The notes under the pieces were generated by a model, which saw only the letters and a list, made by a program, of their open reading frames with translations, was not told the DNA's origin and did no database searches. A stretch of DNA of 38,662 nt from Desulfosporosinus sp. I2 (GTDB taxonomy: Bacteria; Bacillota; Desulfitobacteriia; Desulfitobacteriales; Desulfitobacteriaceae), in assembly GCF_000960765.1 (NCBI RefSeq), contig NZ_JYNH01000029.1:1-38662 (forward strand). The letters are read 5' to 3'. The position numbers and the translations under genes were made by a program. Positions 1 to 7,475 of this stretch are shown here, in pieces; position 1 is the stretch's first letter, and the number at the start of each line of letters is the position of its first letter.

Positions 1-971
1 ACTTCAGCCCGGATAAAGCCATGCTCGAAATCCGTATGAATTGTCCCAGCCGCTCGGGGTGCCTTAGTCCCCTGATAGATTGTCCAAGCTTTAACTTCCA
101 GTGGGCCCGCTGTAAAAAACGTCATTAGCCCTAGCAAATGGAAAGCTACCCGAATCAAGCGGTCAAGCCCTGACTCTTCAAGCCCCAAATCCTGTAGAAA
201 TCCTTCTTTCTCGTCTGGCTCAAGTTCGGATATTTCAGCCTCAATCTGCGCGCAAACCACGACAACTTCGGCGCCCTCTTCAGACGCTATTTTTTTAACT
301 TGTTGGACGTAGGGATTGTCTGAAGCTGAGGAAAGACCCTTTTCACTGACATTGGCAACGTAGAGGACTGGCTTCAAGGTTAAAAGTGAAAACCCCTTTA
401 GAATCTCTTGTTCCTCAACTGAATAGGTCAACGACCGGGCACCTTTTCCTTGATTAAAGACCTCTTTTAACCGCTCCAAAAGAGCCACTTCAATAGGAGC
501 CTTTTTATCTCCCGTCTTTAATAATTTCGACGTACGTTCCGATCGCTTCTCCACGCTCTCCATGTCTGCTAAAACCAATTCTAGATCTATAGTCTCAATA
601 TCCCTTTTAGGGTTGACATCCCCCTCGACATGGATGACATTCTCGTCTTCAAAACAACGCACAACATGCACAATGGCGTCCACTTCACGGATATGAGATA
701 AAAACTTGTTGCCTAGCCCTTCTCCCTTGCTCGCACCTTTGACAAGACCAGCAATATCGACAAACTCGACAGTTGCTGGAACAATCTTTTTAGGATGTAC
801 CATATCAGCAAGGATTTGCAAACGGGCATCGGGCACTTCAACCATACCCACATTCGGATCAATCGTGCAAAATGGGTAATTCGCCGCTTCGGCACCTGCT
901 TGAGTAATTGCATTAAACAGCGTCGATTTACCGACATTTGGCAAACCAACAATTCCTGCATGTAATGTCAT
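1..971 (-). CDS. ychF: YchF-type translation-associated P-loop NTPase, partial
   Basis: Obg-family P-loop NTPase, a conserved ribosome-associated protein that usually prefers ATP to GTP. The reading frame begins at an ATG at 969-971 and gives [20 protein letters not shown], with the G1 loop GLPNVGKS at once after the start. Further on come the switch II motif [10 protein letters not shown] and an NVSE motif where classical GTPases have NKxD; this non-canonical G4 motif is the YchF hallmark. About 323 residues are present of roughly 365 expected. The C-terminal TGS domain runs off the left edge of the window (the frame is still open at GFIRAEV). The ribosome site is weak (aggtaa). The nearest minus-strand gene upstream is the DUF951 gene, 180 bases away. 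Confidence 0.95.
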   Translation of the reverse strand, partial: MTLHAGIVGLPNVGKSTLFNAITQAGAEAANYPFCTIDPNVGMVEVPDARLQILADMVHPKKIVPATVEFVDIAGLVKGASKGEGLGNKFLSHIREVDAIVHVVRCFEDENVIHVEGDVNPKRDIETIDLELVLADMESVEKRSERTSKLLKTGDKKAPIEVALLERLKEVFNQGKGARSLTYSVEEQEILKGFSLLTLKPVLYVANVSEKGLSSASDNPYVQQVKKIASEEGAEVVVVCAQIEAEISELEPDEKEGFLQDLGLEESGLDRLIRVAFHLLGLMTFFTAGPLEVKAWTIYQGTKAPRAAGTIHTDFEHGFIRAE

Positions 972-985
972 ATCGTTACCTAGTT

Positions 986-1080
986 AAGAAAACTTGGACA
1001 AACCTTAACCTTATCCTTTCAAGTTTTTTGTACCAGCCAGAAAGTATAACTTCGTCAACAAATATCTTTTCCAAGTTTTA
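986..1080. repeat. Fragments related to the dispersed palindromic repeat
   Basis: Non-coding gap between DUF951 and ychF. Bases 1038-1055 are an exact 18-base inverted match to 5893-5910 inside the long repeat element. Bases 986-997 (aagaaaacttgg) match the start of the elements at 5672 and 26002. AAAACTTGG at 989-997 is repeated inverted at 1071-1079. This looks like a degraded or rearranged copy of the same family, but the copy boundaries are not clear. Confidence 0.5.
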
Positions 1081-1151
1081 AACGTATTATTGCAATCTTA
1101 AACTCGACTCGATCAAAAGCTACCTCAACGATTATAAGTGATTTTAAGCCA

Positions 1152-1352
1152 TTAATCCAGATTATCTTCCACCCGCTGTAAAATCTCTTTTAAATTTCGT
1201 TCAAGTTTGACCCTAGGGATCCAGGCTTGATGTTGACAGCCTAAACACTGGATTCGAAAATCCATACCCGTTCGCATTACTTTCCAATCTATACTTCCAC
1301 AAGGATGTGGTTTACGAAGACGAACAATATCCCCTACATTCAATGGAATCAT
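1152..1352 (-). CDS. DUF951 family small protein
   Basis: A 66-residue basic protein of the DUF951 family, found in many Firmicutes, often near ychF or origin-region genes. Its function is not known. The sequence shows the family pattern: an N-terminal MIPLNVGDIVRLRKPHPCG stretch resembling a small beta domain, then a CLGC pair around residue 37. Together with the earlier PHPCG cysteine this could bind a metal, which is my inference. The ATG start is preceded by a good ribosome site (gggagg, 6-7 bases upstream). It lies 27 bases downstream of the mechanosensitive channel gene on the same strand and may be co-transcribed with it. Confidence 0.85.
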   Translation of the reverse strand: MIPLNVGDIVRLRKPHPCGSIDWKVMRTGMDFRIQCLGCQHQAWIPRVKLERNLKEILQRVEDNLD

Positions 1353-1379
1353 CGGCTTCCTCCCTTGTTCCTCATTGGT

Positions 1380-2243
1380 CTAGCGCTCCACGGAATCCGC
1401 CATAATAATACCATGTAAGTTAGGCGTGCGAATTCCTTCTTTCAAAAACTCCCTATGTATTTGACGGCGCAGTTCTCGCTCTAAGCTCCATTGCTCATTG
1501 GGTTGGGTATAAGCAATAACACGCAGGATAGCAGTTCTTTCTCCGAATTCAATTACCCCCTGAACAGTGGGTGCGTCAATAATCTTATCCCCGAATTCTT
1601 CACTAACTCTCTCACAAACAGAATGCATTACTTCCATAGCACGATCAAGGTCTTCTCCATAAGGCATCTGAATATCCACCAAAGCTCTCATTTTGCCACG
1701 ACTGAAATTAGTGACGGCGCTGATACTGCCATTGGGGATTATATGAAGTTCTCCGCCCCAATCTCTGAGGTGTGTTGCTCTAATTCCGGTCTCTTCCACA
1801 GTTCCAGAAAATTCACCAGCCTTCACATATTCCCCAACCGAGAACTGATCCTCAAAAAGAATAAAGAAACCCCCAATCACATCTTTAACTAAGCTTTGTG
1901 AACCAAATCCCAGAGCCACTCCCAAAACACTTGCCGAAGCCAACAATGTCCCTGTATCAAAATTAAAAAGATGTTTAAGACTGTGCAACACGACTGTAAA
2001 CGTAATCATATAAAAAGAAATACTTCGAAGAAGTGAAAATATCGTATTCGCTTTTCGCTCATCCAGAAGGTGTCTCCCTTTTCTCTCTACCAGTAAACGT
2101 CTAAATGTATAAATCAAAAATCCATAGGCCAATCGTGCTACGATGAGAATTAGCACAATATATAACACCGTGTTAAACACCGTAGCCCCTAATTCCTGCC
2201 AGTCATAATCTCCTATTTTCTCCTGAATCCATGCGACATTCAT
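1380..2243 (-). CDS. MscS family small-conductance mechanosensitive channel
   Basis: Membrane channel that opens under membrane tension to release solutes during osmotic downshock. The 287-residue protein has three hydrophobic segments: about residues 21-47, 73-93, and a pore-lining helix at about 97-130. The last carries the MscS signature GFGSQSLVKDVIGGFFILFE (residues 112-131). The cytoplasmic beta domain follows, with GTVEETGIRATHLRDWGGE and the IPNG motif. Length and layout match the compact YkuT-like MscS proteins. It sits between the M18 aminopeptidase gene (31 bases upstream) and DUF951 on the same strand. Confidence 0.92.
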   Translation of the reverse strand: MNVAWIQEKIGDYDWQELGATVFNTVLYIVLILIVARLAYGFLIYTFRRLLVERKGRHLLDERKANTIFSLLRSISFYMITFTVVLHSLKHLFNFDTGTLLASASVLGVALGFGSQSLVKDVIGGFFILFEDQFSVGEYVKAGEFSGTVEETGIRATHLRDWGGELHIIPNGSISAVTNFSRGKMRALVDIQMPYGEDLDRAMEVMHSVCERVSEEFGDKIIDAPTVQGVIEFGERTAILRVIAYTQPNEQWSLERELRRQIHREFLKEGIRTPNLHGIIMADSVER

Positions 2244-2274
2244 ATCTTTAGTCGTCCTTTGCTGATTCTACTTA

Positions 2275-3651
2275 TCACTTTTTATACGTTAGAAATGCGT
2301 GATACGCTCTGATCATCATGACCAAATCTATCACAGAGATGGTCTCCCATGGAGCATGCATGCTTAGGACTCCTACACCGCAGTCCAAAACTTCCATTCC
2401 ATAAACGGCCATGTATTGAGCGATTGTACCACCGCCACCTTGGTCAACTTTTCCTAATTCCGCCGTTTGCCAATCTATCTTAGCCTCGTCGAAAATTTGA
2501 CGTATTTCTGCTACAAATTCCGGATTAGCATCATTAGATCCATACTTTCCTCCAGAACCCGTGTATTTACTAATCACGATACCACGTCCCAAAAAGGCGG
2601 CATTCCGTTTATCCATCACCTCCGAATAATTTGGATCAAAGCCTGCAGCAACGTCCGCTGAAAGAGCTTTACTCTTGGCCAGCGCCCGACGAACCAATAG
2701 GCCATCGTAGCTTCCGTTTTGCAGGTTGATAAGCTCCGCAATAAAATTCTCTAAGTAGCGGGCTTTCATACCCGTGTTAGATTCGCTCCCTATTTCCTCT
2801 TTATCCGATAAAAGAACAATCGTCGTCCATTCAGGTTGTTCAAGTTCCTCAATTGCTTTCCAAGCTGCATAGGCACAGACTCGGTCATCTTGCCCGTACC
2901 CGGCAATAAAGCTCCGGTCTAAGCCAGCAAAACGCGCCTTTCCCGCTGGAACAATTTCTAACTCTGCACTGACAAAGTCATCCTCTTCTATCCCATATCG
3001 TTCCTTCAGAATATCGAGAATTGATGATTTGACACGCTCATCTCCCTCCCCAGGAGACGGTTTATGTCCCAGCAATATATTTAAGCCCTCTCCAGTTATT
3101 GCCTCGCGTAATTTTTTGTCATTTTGTTCTTTGGCTAAATGGGGAAGCAAATCCGGAATGGTCAAAATAGGATCCTTGTCATCTTCTCCAATCACAATTT
3201 CGATTTTGGCTCCATCACGTAAAAAGACGACCCCATGAAGTGCTAGGGGCAGAGCTGTCCATTGATATTTCTTAATCCCTCCGTAATAATGAGTTTTAAA
3301 AAATGCCAAGCCTTCTTCTTCATAAAGTGGACGTTGTTTAAGATCTAATCTAGGAGCATCAATATGAGCCGCAACTAATCGAAAACCCTCTCCCAATGGA
3401 CGGAGTCCTGCAATCGCAAAAATCCCCGCTTTTCCCCTCACCGAAAGCCTGACTTTTTGACCAGCCTTAAAACTTGTGGTCTCATCGAGTCGTTGAAACC
3501 CTGCGTTTTTAGCCCATCCTTCAAGAATCTGCCACGATTCACGTTCTGTTTTTCCCTCACTAAGAAAAGAAATATAGTCTCTCATGGCTAAGCCTTCATT
3601 TTCGGATAGACTATAGTGATCCCAAGCTGATTTTAATTTCTTAGTCCCCAT
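2275..3651 (-). CDS. M18 family aminopeptidase
   Basis: Cytoplasmic dizinc aminopeptidase that removes N-terminal residues, often acidic ones, from peptides. At 458 residues it has the usual family length. Visible active-site motifs in order are AAHIDAPRLDLK (first zinc-binding His, residue 96), GYGQDDRVCAY (bridging Asp), SDKEEIGSES (catalytic and ligand Glu pair), and near the C terminus VLSMHAPWE (last His ligand). The start ATG has an aaggtg ribosome site 7 bases upstream. The family is clear, but substrate preference cannot be read from the sequence. The next gene downstream is mscS, 31 bases away. Confidence 0.93.
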   Translation of the reverse strand: MGTKKLKSAWDHYSLSENEGLAMRDYISFLSEGKTERESWQILEGWAKNAGFQRLDETTSFKAGQKVRLSVRGKAGIFAIAGLRPLGEGFRLVAAHIDAPRLDLKQRPLYEEEGLAFFKTHYYGGIKKYQWTALPLALHGVVFLRDGAKIEIVIGEDDKDPILTIPDLLPHLAKEQNDKKLREAITGEGLNILLGHKPSPGEGDERVKSSILDILKERYGIEEDDFVSAELEIVPAGKARFAGLDRSFIAGYGQDDRVCAYAAWKAIEELEQPEWTTIVLLSDKEEIGSESNTGMKARYLENFIAELINLQNGSYDGLLVRRALAKSKALSADVAAGFDPNYSEVMDKRNAAFLGRGIVISKYTGSGGKYGSNDANPEFVAEIRQIFDEAKIDWQTAELGKVDQGGGGTIAQYMAVYGMEVLDCGVGVLSMHAPWETISVIDLVMMIRAYHAFLTYKK

Positions 3652-3747
3652 AACAACGCACCTTCCCTACCCTGATCGTTATTAATCGCCTCAATCGTTG
3701 CTTCTACAAGTCTATATAGTTTTCTTCTTCTAAGTTTTAATTATGTG

Positions 3748-4485
3748 CTAAAACCAATTTCCTTTTTCCAAGGATAATGGATCAAGTAGGTTCTGACGAA
3801 GTTGTGCCGATAATACTCGATCCAGGACATCAAAAATCTCTACTAAATATGGGTAAAAGGTAGAATTCTGAATCAGCACATTAAAGCTTCCACCGACACC
3901 TAAATGCAATAACGGGAAAAACAAACCCGCTAAAACAGATAATCCAATCAAAGAACTTAATCCTCCGAACACAAGGCCTCCTCCACGATTTAGAGACCCG
4001 CTCCAACTGCCAAATGGACGAAGTAAAATTGCAACTATGAGTTGAATTAGAACTACCACTGTATAGAAGACAACGCCAAAAGCAATTAAATTTAAAAGAC
4101 GCTCTGTGAGTACCCCCGCTAGACGGTGCCCCAATTGTTCAATTGTTTGTGGTATGGGTAAACTTGAAAGATTCTGCGAAGAAAAGAAACTGCGTAATTC
4201 TGGAGGCAACGATCCTAAAATCGTTCCTAAAAACCGCTCTTCAAGTGTATTTGACTTGGATTGAATCGCTGGTAGAACTGCGCGATAAACTATAGGCTCT
4301 AACCATTGCTGAAGGGGAAAATATTGTTGCACCCAACTAAGTGCATCCTTATATTTCCAGACAGCAATCAGGAATCCTGCTATTCCACTAAGGAAGTTGA
4401 CAATGCTTGACAGTAAACCCTTTTGATAACCGCGCAGAGCCCCTAATAAAATAAACCCAAGAATTAGAACATCTATAAGATTCAT
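3748..4485 (-). CDS. CvpA family membrane protein
   Basis: Integral membrane protein of the CvpA (colicin V production) family. The molecular role in Firmicutes is poorly defined; family members are linked to envelope integrity and biofilm traits. The 245-residue protein starts MNLIDVLILGFILLGALRG, the typical CvpA N terminus with a first membrane helix and the RGYQKGL loop. Further membrane segments lie at about 24-43, 133-156 and 168-192, separated by a long, mostly hydrophilic middle region. The ATG has a strong ribosome site (gaggggg). It lies just downstream of selC and its terminator on the same strand and is therefore probably transcribed separately. Confidence 0.85.
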   Translation of the reverse strand: MNLIDVLILGFILLGALRGYQKGLLSSIVNFLSGIAGFLIAVWKYKDALSWVQQYFPLQQWLEPIVYRAVLPAIQSKSNTLEERFLGTILGSLPPELRSFFSSQNLSSLPIPQTIEQLGHRLAGVLTERLLNLIAFGVVFYTVVVLIQLIVAILLRPFGSWSGSLNRGGGLVFGGLSSLIGLSVLAGLFFPLLHLGVGGSFNVLIQNSTFYPYLVEIFDVLDRVLSAQLRQNLLDPLSLEKGNWF

Positions 4486-4571
4486 GGTGCCCCCTCTTCC
4501 TAGCTTCAGTTCCTAAACATATTCGATTATTATCATCGATAATCCTGCTCACTCAGGACTTATAAGAAATC

Positions 4572-4594
4572 AAAAAAGGCAGCGTCTTGCTGCC
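4572..4594 (-). terminator. Intrinsic terminator of selC
   Basis: Read on the minus strand: stem GGCAGC (4589-4594), 5-base loop, GCTGCC (4578-4583), then six T residues (4572-4577). It lies 30 bases past the tRNA 3' end, as expected for a monocistronic tRNA-Sec transcript. Confidence 0.9.
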
Positions 4595-4623
4595 GTCCCA
4601 TCATAAACTATAGCCCAATCGGT

Positions 4624-4721
4624 TGGCGGGGATGCGTGCGAATCGAACACACCTCGGAACGTTCTGCGTCCCGACACGCGGATTTGAAGTCCGGGAGCAG
4701 CACCAGCCACTATCCATCCCC
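4624..4721 (-). tRNA. selC: tRNA-Sec (anticodon TCA), CCA encoded
   Basis: Selenocysteine tRNA, 98 bases including an encoded CCA (4624-4626). The minus strand shows a GGGGATGG 5' end pairing with a CCCC-ending 3' strand, discriminator G, a six-pair D stem with a TGGT loop, anticodon loop CTTCAAA (TCA in the middle), a long variable arm (TCGGGAC pairing with GTTCCGA), and T loop TTCGATT on a five-pair stem. The extended variable arm and long D stem are diagnostic of tRNA-Sec. By my pairing the eighth acceptor position is G opposite G, so only seven standard acceptor pairs are seen. Its partner factor gene selB is at 13045-14940 on the same strand. Confidence 0.96.
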
Positions 4722-4733
4722 ATACTATCAACA

Positions 4734-4762
4734 ATCTTAACACATTTATGCTTATTAGTGAA
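4734..4762 (-). promoter_or_regulatory. Candidate sigma-A promoter for selC
   Basis: Minus-strand TTCACT (4757-4762), 17-base spacer, TAAGAT (4734-4739), 12 bases before the mature tRNA 5' end. The -10 is good and the -35 is moderate. Position and spacing support selC having its own short transcript. Confidence 0.6.
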
Positions 4763-4876
4763 GTTCTAGTCCCAAAATATCATAATGTTCTATACGTAGC
4801 GAATAGTTGCCAAGAAAATTGTACACATTATTAATGGTATAAATAATTGGGCTCATTCCCAGAAAGGAGACTTAGG

Positions 4877-5017
4877 ATGGAACGCTCCAATGTCAAATTC
4901 TCAAATTTGACCAGTGATCAACTTAAAGAAGTACAGGCCCTTGAATCAAAAATTAATTCGACTACCCAAGGTCATGAAACTATTTTAATTGCTTACGCCA
5001 CTTCCGAACAATCATAA
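4877..5017 (+). CDS. Small uncharacterised protein, 46 residues
   Basis: Short plus-strand reading frame, MERSNVKFSNLTSDQLKEVQ through to AYATSEQS and a TAA stop. I do not recognise a named family. Support for it being a real gene is a strong ribosome site (agaaaggag) 7 bases before the ATG, and an extended -10-like sequence TGGTATAAA at 4835-4843 about 30 bases further upstream. The predicted layout is one amphipathic helix (about residues 12-26) followed by a short hydrophobic beta-like strand ETILIAYA, with no signal peptide and no cysteines. It is divergent from selC and is one of only two plus-strand genes left of the origin. The function is unknown. Confidence 0.65.
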   Translation: MERSNVKFSNLTSDQLKEVQALESKINSTTQGHETILIAYATSEQS

Positions 5018-5179
5018 AGTAAATCCTTCACGTCACCTAGCCATCCTGGCGATCCTCTAGTCTAGAACATCCTGTTCGAGTTCTGGTTCGGACATCCTTA
5101 GCCAGCGGCCGCTTATTACGGGCCTTACCAGAAACTTATACTTTCGATAGTCGAACAACAAGTCTTTATAAAGGAGCCT
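5018..5179. other. Intergenic stretch with small palindromes
   Basis: No gene is seen. It holds a 10-base palindrome AGCGGCCGCT at 5104-5113, a small hairpin GAACA-tcc-TGTTC at about 5065-5077, and at 5134-5146 a sequence differing by one base from part of the repeat at 5896-5908. It may be a decayed repeat relic. It separates two genes that converge on it. Confidence 0.4.
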
Positions 5180-5611
5180 CTATATAGCTTTATAGTGCTG
5201 GCAACTTCCTTCTAAAAACTGTTCAACCATCTTATTTACTTCTTCCTCTCTCATGGTGAGATTCATTAACTGATATCTGGCTTGCATTAATGCTTTAACA
5301 CATTCTAAGGCTAAATCTGTCAAGTGTGTACAGCCTTCTTTTAGTCCCACCGCCGCTTGTATTTGCCTTCGGACACTTCGGTTCAGATTAGTACCAATTA
5401 GTTTTTTAATTCGATCTTTAGTGTATGCACAGTCGGTATGCGGAACACGCCGAAGCTCACCGTCAGCAGAAGTAATAGTGTTGCTCTCCAAGTCTACTTT
5501 GATTGACAGACAGAGTTCATGATGAGTATCTAAAAAAAATCCCTCTACTCTTAACGTTTCCTTATCTTCTAACCGGACATTTACGGATATTGATCGATTA
5601 AAAAGATACAT
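5180..5611 (-). CDS. DUF2889 family protein
   Basis: Protein of 143 residues matching the DUF2889 pattern: an N-terminal beta-rich half (RSISVNVRLEDKETLRVEGF, then DTHHELCLSIKVD), a central VPHTDC segment, and a helical C-terminal half with the conserved GCTHLTDLALECVKALMQA motif. The function of the family is unknown. A longer frame opens at 5653, but I place the start at the ATG at 5609-5611 because a clear ribosome site (gaggtg) lies 6-7 bases before it and none precedes the upstream ATG. Upstream lies the long palindromic repeat region; downstream is a stretch without genes. Domain assignment is from memory of the family motif. Confidence 0.75.
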   Translation of the reverse strand: MYLFNRSISVNVRLEDKETLRVEGFFLDTHHELCLSIKVDLESNTITSADGELRRVPHTDCAYTKDRIKKLIGTNLNRSVRRQIQAAVGLKEGCTHLTDLALECVKALMQARYQLMNLTMREEEVNKMVEQFLEGSCQHYKAI

Positions 5612-5671
5612 TTCTTTCACCTCATTTTTGCACATAACTAATTCTAGCTTCAATTATATCTCAATTGGGGA

Positions 5672-5921
5672 ATAAAGAAAACTTGGCTGGCGCCCACGAA
5701 GACACTGTCTTCGCGCGAATTAACCTTCTCGCAGACACTGTCTTCGCACGTGTTAGCTTAGCGGAGCGAAGACACTGTCTTCGCACGAATTAGCCTTCTA
5801 GTTAGCCTTGGCGAAGGCGGCCGCCTTAGTTGCCCTTATGCTTCCAGACGAAGACACTGTCTTCGCACGTATTAGCCTTCTTGCAGTATATAACGAAGTT
5901 ATACTTTCTGACTAGTATAAA
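5672..5921. repeat. Long form of a modular palindromic repeat element
   Basis: Fills most of the 370-base gap between the DUF2889 and CBS genes. It opens with a 24-base block (5672-5695) that is identical at 26002-26025. Four copies of the palindrome CGAAGACA-C-TGTCTTCG follow at 5697-5713, 5730-5746 (one mismatch), 5767-5783 and 5849-5865. Each is followed by a variant of CACGAATTAGCCTTCT, the second truncated after its first half. A 14-base palindrome AAGGCGGCCGCCTT lies at 5814-5827. It ends in ACGAAGTTATACTTTCTG (5893-5910; inverted copy at 1038-1055) and GACTAGTATAAA (5910-5921; also at 26029-26040). No open reading frame of note is present, so this is a non-coding REP- or MITE-like element. 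Confidence 0.85.
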
Positions 5922-5955
5922 GAAAGACCTGAATGAATTATCATTCAGGTCTTTC
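5922..5955 (-). terminator. Intrinsic terminator of the CBS-ACT gene
   Basis: Perfect 15-base-pair stem (5922-5936 with 5941-5955) and ATTA loop, 27 bases past the CBS gene stop. The minus-strand tail is TTTATACTAG, a short T run contributed by the end of the repeat element. Confidence 0.85.
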
Positions 5956-5981
5956 TCAATGTTACTTTTCATTGACCAAAT

Positions 5982-6608
5982 TCACTTTAATACACGGTAC
6001 CCCTTTTTCTCAATCGATGCTTCAACCTCAGCTACACGTTCACCTTGGAGACGAGCGAGGATTTGAACTTTATTATCTCTTAGATGGTAAACCGCTAAAC
6101 TTCCGATATTGACATCATACTCTTTAGCAGAAAGTGCCAGGTCCAGCATGACCCCAGCTTCGTTCTTTGTTTCGATCATCACTCGTTGCCCTGGACTGAG
6201 GAAACCCATAATATCTAAAAAGGCATCTAATATATCCGAGCCCGTGATAATTCCAACCACTTTATCATTATCTACGACGGGCAATCCCCCAATTTTATGA
6301 TCTTTCATTAATAAGGCTGCATCTTCGATCTTCGTGTCAGGATGACAGGTCACAACCTTTTTAAACCCTACTTCACGAATTGGAGTTTTGGCAATTAGAT
6401 AATTAAGTTCAAAAATGCTTAGCGTTGTCGCGGGAGAAGGAGAGACCTCTCGGAGATCCCCATCTGTGACAAACCCGACAAGTTTGCCTTTTTCCACGAC
6501 TGGCATACGGCTAATCTTTTTCTCTCTCATAAGTGCCATGGTATCAGCAATCGACTCTTCTGGGGTCACTGTAAAAACCTGAGTTGTCATAAATTGTCGA
6601 ACATACAT
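5982..6608 (-). CDS. CBS-pair and ACT domain protein (AcuB-like)
   Basis: Small cytoplasmic sensor protein. Two CBS domains (about residues 1-57 and 75-130) form a nucleotide-binding Bateman module, seen in ISRMPVVEKGKLVGFVTDGD and IGGLPVVDNDKVVGIITGSD. A C-terminal ACT-like domain (about 140-208, from GQRVMIETKNEAGVMLDLAL) would bind an amino acid or small ligand. Its 208-residue length fits AcuB-like CBS-ACT proteins. It lies directly downstream of the LIV branched-chain amino-acid transporter genes, so a sensing role linked to amino-acid status is plausible; this is inference. The start is ATG, with an aaaggagaaagggg stretch upstream as ribosome site. It has its own strong terminator. Confidence 0.88.
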   Translation of the reverse strand: MYVRQFMTTQVFTVTPEESIADTMALMREKKISRMPVVEKGKLVGFVTDGDLREVSPSPATTLSIFELNYLIAKTPIREVGFKKVVTCHPDTKIEDAALLMKDHKIGGLPVVDNDKVVGIITGSDILDAFLDIMGFLSPGQRVMIETKNEAGVMLDLALSAKEYDVNIGSLAVYHLRDNKVQILARLQGERVAEVEASIEKKGYRVLK

Positions 6609-6637
6609 CTTGATAGCCCCTTTCTCCTTTTAGCTCG

Positions 6638-6688
6638 GCCAAATGTCTGCTTGTTTGGCACTAAGCTATTGAAGCCGGCATTGCTTAG
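6638..6688 (-). promoter_or_regulatory. Two hairpins in the leader of the CBS-ACT gene
   Basis: In the livF-CBS gap, GCCAAA (6638-6643) pairs with TTTGGC (6654-6659), and CTAAGC (6661-6666) pairs with GCTTAG (6683-6688). They lie 30-80 bases upstream of the CBS start codon and have no T tract. They may be leader structures or remnants; the role is unknown. Confidence 0.35.
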
Positions 6689-6732
6689 TTGCCTTTAATG
6701 TCGTTCGAAAAACCAAATTTAAAAACTTGTTG

Positions 6733-6750
6733 GAGAAACCTATGTTTCTC
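6733..6750 (-). terminator. Weak hairpin after livF
   Basis: Stem GAGAAAC/GTTTCTC with a CTAT loop, about 20 bases past the livF stop. On the minus strand the T tract (TTTTT) starts only about 9 bases after the stem, so termination may be leaky and let the CBS gene be co-transcribed. Confidence 0.4.
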
Positions 6751-6770
6751 TATTTACAGTATCTATATGC

Positions 6771-7475
6771 TTAGCCCCCTAAATAGGCCTTTCGAACTTC
6801 TTCACTTGCCGCTAATTGTTTTGAATCTCCAGAAAGAACAATCTTTCCTGTTTCTAATACGTAGGCCCGGTTCGCGATTGATAGAGCCATATGCGCATTC
6901 TGTTCAACTAGCAAAATAGTTGTCCCACTTGCATTAATTTCCTTGATAATTGAGAAGATCTGTTTAACTAAAATGGGAGCTAATCCCATTGAAGGTTCAT
7001 CTAAAAGAAGAAGTTGAGGTTTGGACATAAGCGCCCGCCCCATAGCAAGCATTTGCTGTTCTCCTCCAGACAAGGTACCTGAGATTTGACTCTTACGTTC
7101 CTCAAGACGCGGGAACAAACTATAAACATGTTTAATAGCTTCTTTGATACCCGCTTTATCCTTCCGTAAATAGGCTCCAAGTTCTAAGTTTTCGATAACC
7201 GTCATATTAGCAAAGACACGCCGACCTTCCGGCACATGTGATATCCCTTTTGCCACAATGGATTGGGGAGCTACGGTGGCTAGATTCTCTCCATTAAAGG
7301 TTAATTTACCCGTTTTCGGGCGCAACAATCCAGAGATCGTCTTTAAACTTGTACTTTTTCCTGCACCATTTGAGCCAATGAGAGTTACAATCTCTCCCTG
7401 GTTAACCTCAAAGGAGATTCCTTTAAGAGCATGAATTGCACCGTAGTATACGTTAACATCTTCAAGTACAAGCAT
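6771..7475 (-). CDS. livF: Branched-chain amino-acid ABC transporter ATP-binding protein LivF
   Basis: One of the two cytoplasmic ATPases that power branched-chain amino-acid uptake. The 234-residue protein has Walker A GSNGAGKST (about residues 34-42), ABC signature LSGGEQQMLAMGRALM, Walker B LLLLDEPSMGLAP and the switch His in LLVEQNAH. MLVLEDVNVYYGAIHALKG is the typical LivF start. The ATG overlaps the stop of livG by one base (TGATG on the minus strand), so the two are translationally coupled. It is the last gene of the livJ-livJ-livH-livM-livG-livF series. Confidence 0.97.
   Translation of the reverse strand: MLVLEDVNVYYGAIHALKGISFEVNQGEIVTLIGSNGAGKSTSLKTISGLLRPKTGKLTFNGENLATVAPQSIVAKGISHVPEGRRVFANMTVIENLELGAYLRKDKAGIKEAIKHVYSLFPRLEERKSQISGTLSGGEQQMLAMGRALMSKPQLLLLDEPSMGLAPILVKQIFSIIKEINASGTTILLVEQNAHMALSIANRAYVLETGKIVLSGDSKQLAASEEVRKAYLGG

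Noticed and set aside
5697-5865. Possible CRISPR array (four similar repeats in a short region)
   Set aside because: The repeats are 17-base perfect palindromes at irregular spacing (33, 37 and 82 bases), the flanks after each repeat are themselves similar, and no cas gene is nearby.
5892-5904. Sequence resembling half of a loxP-type recombination site (ATAACGAAGTTAT)
   Set aside because: There is no second arm with an 8-base spacer, and the similarity is explained by the dispersed repeat that also occurs at 1038-1055.
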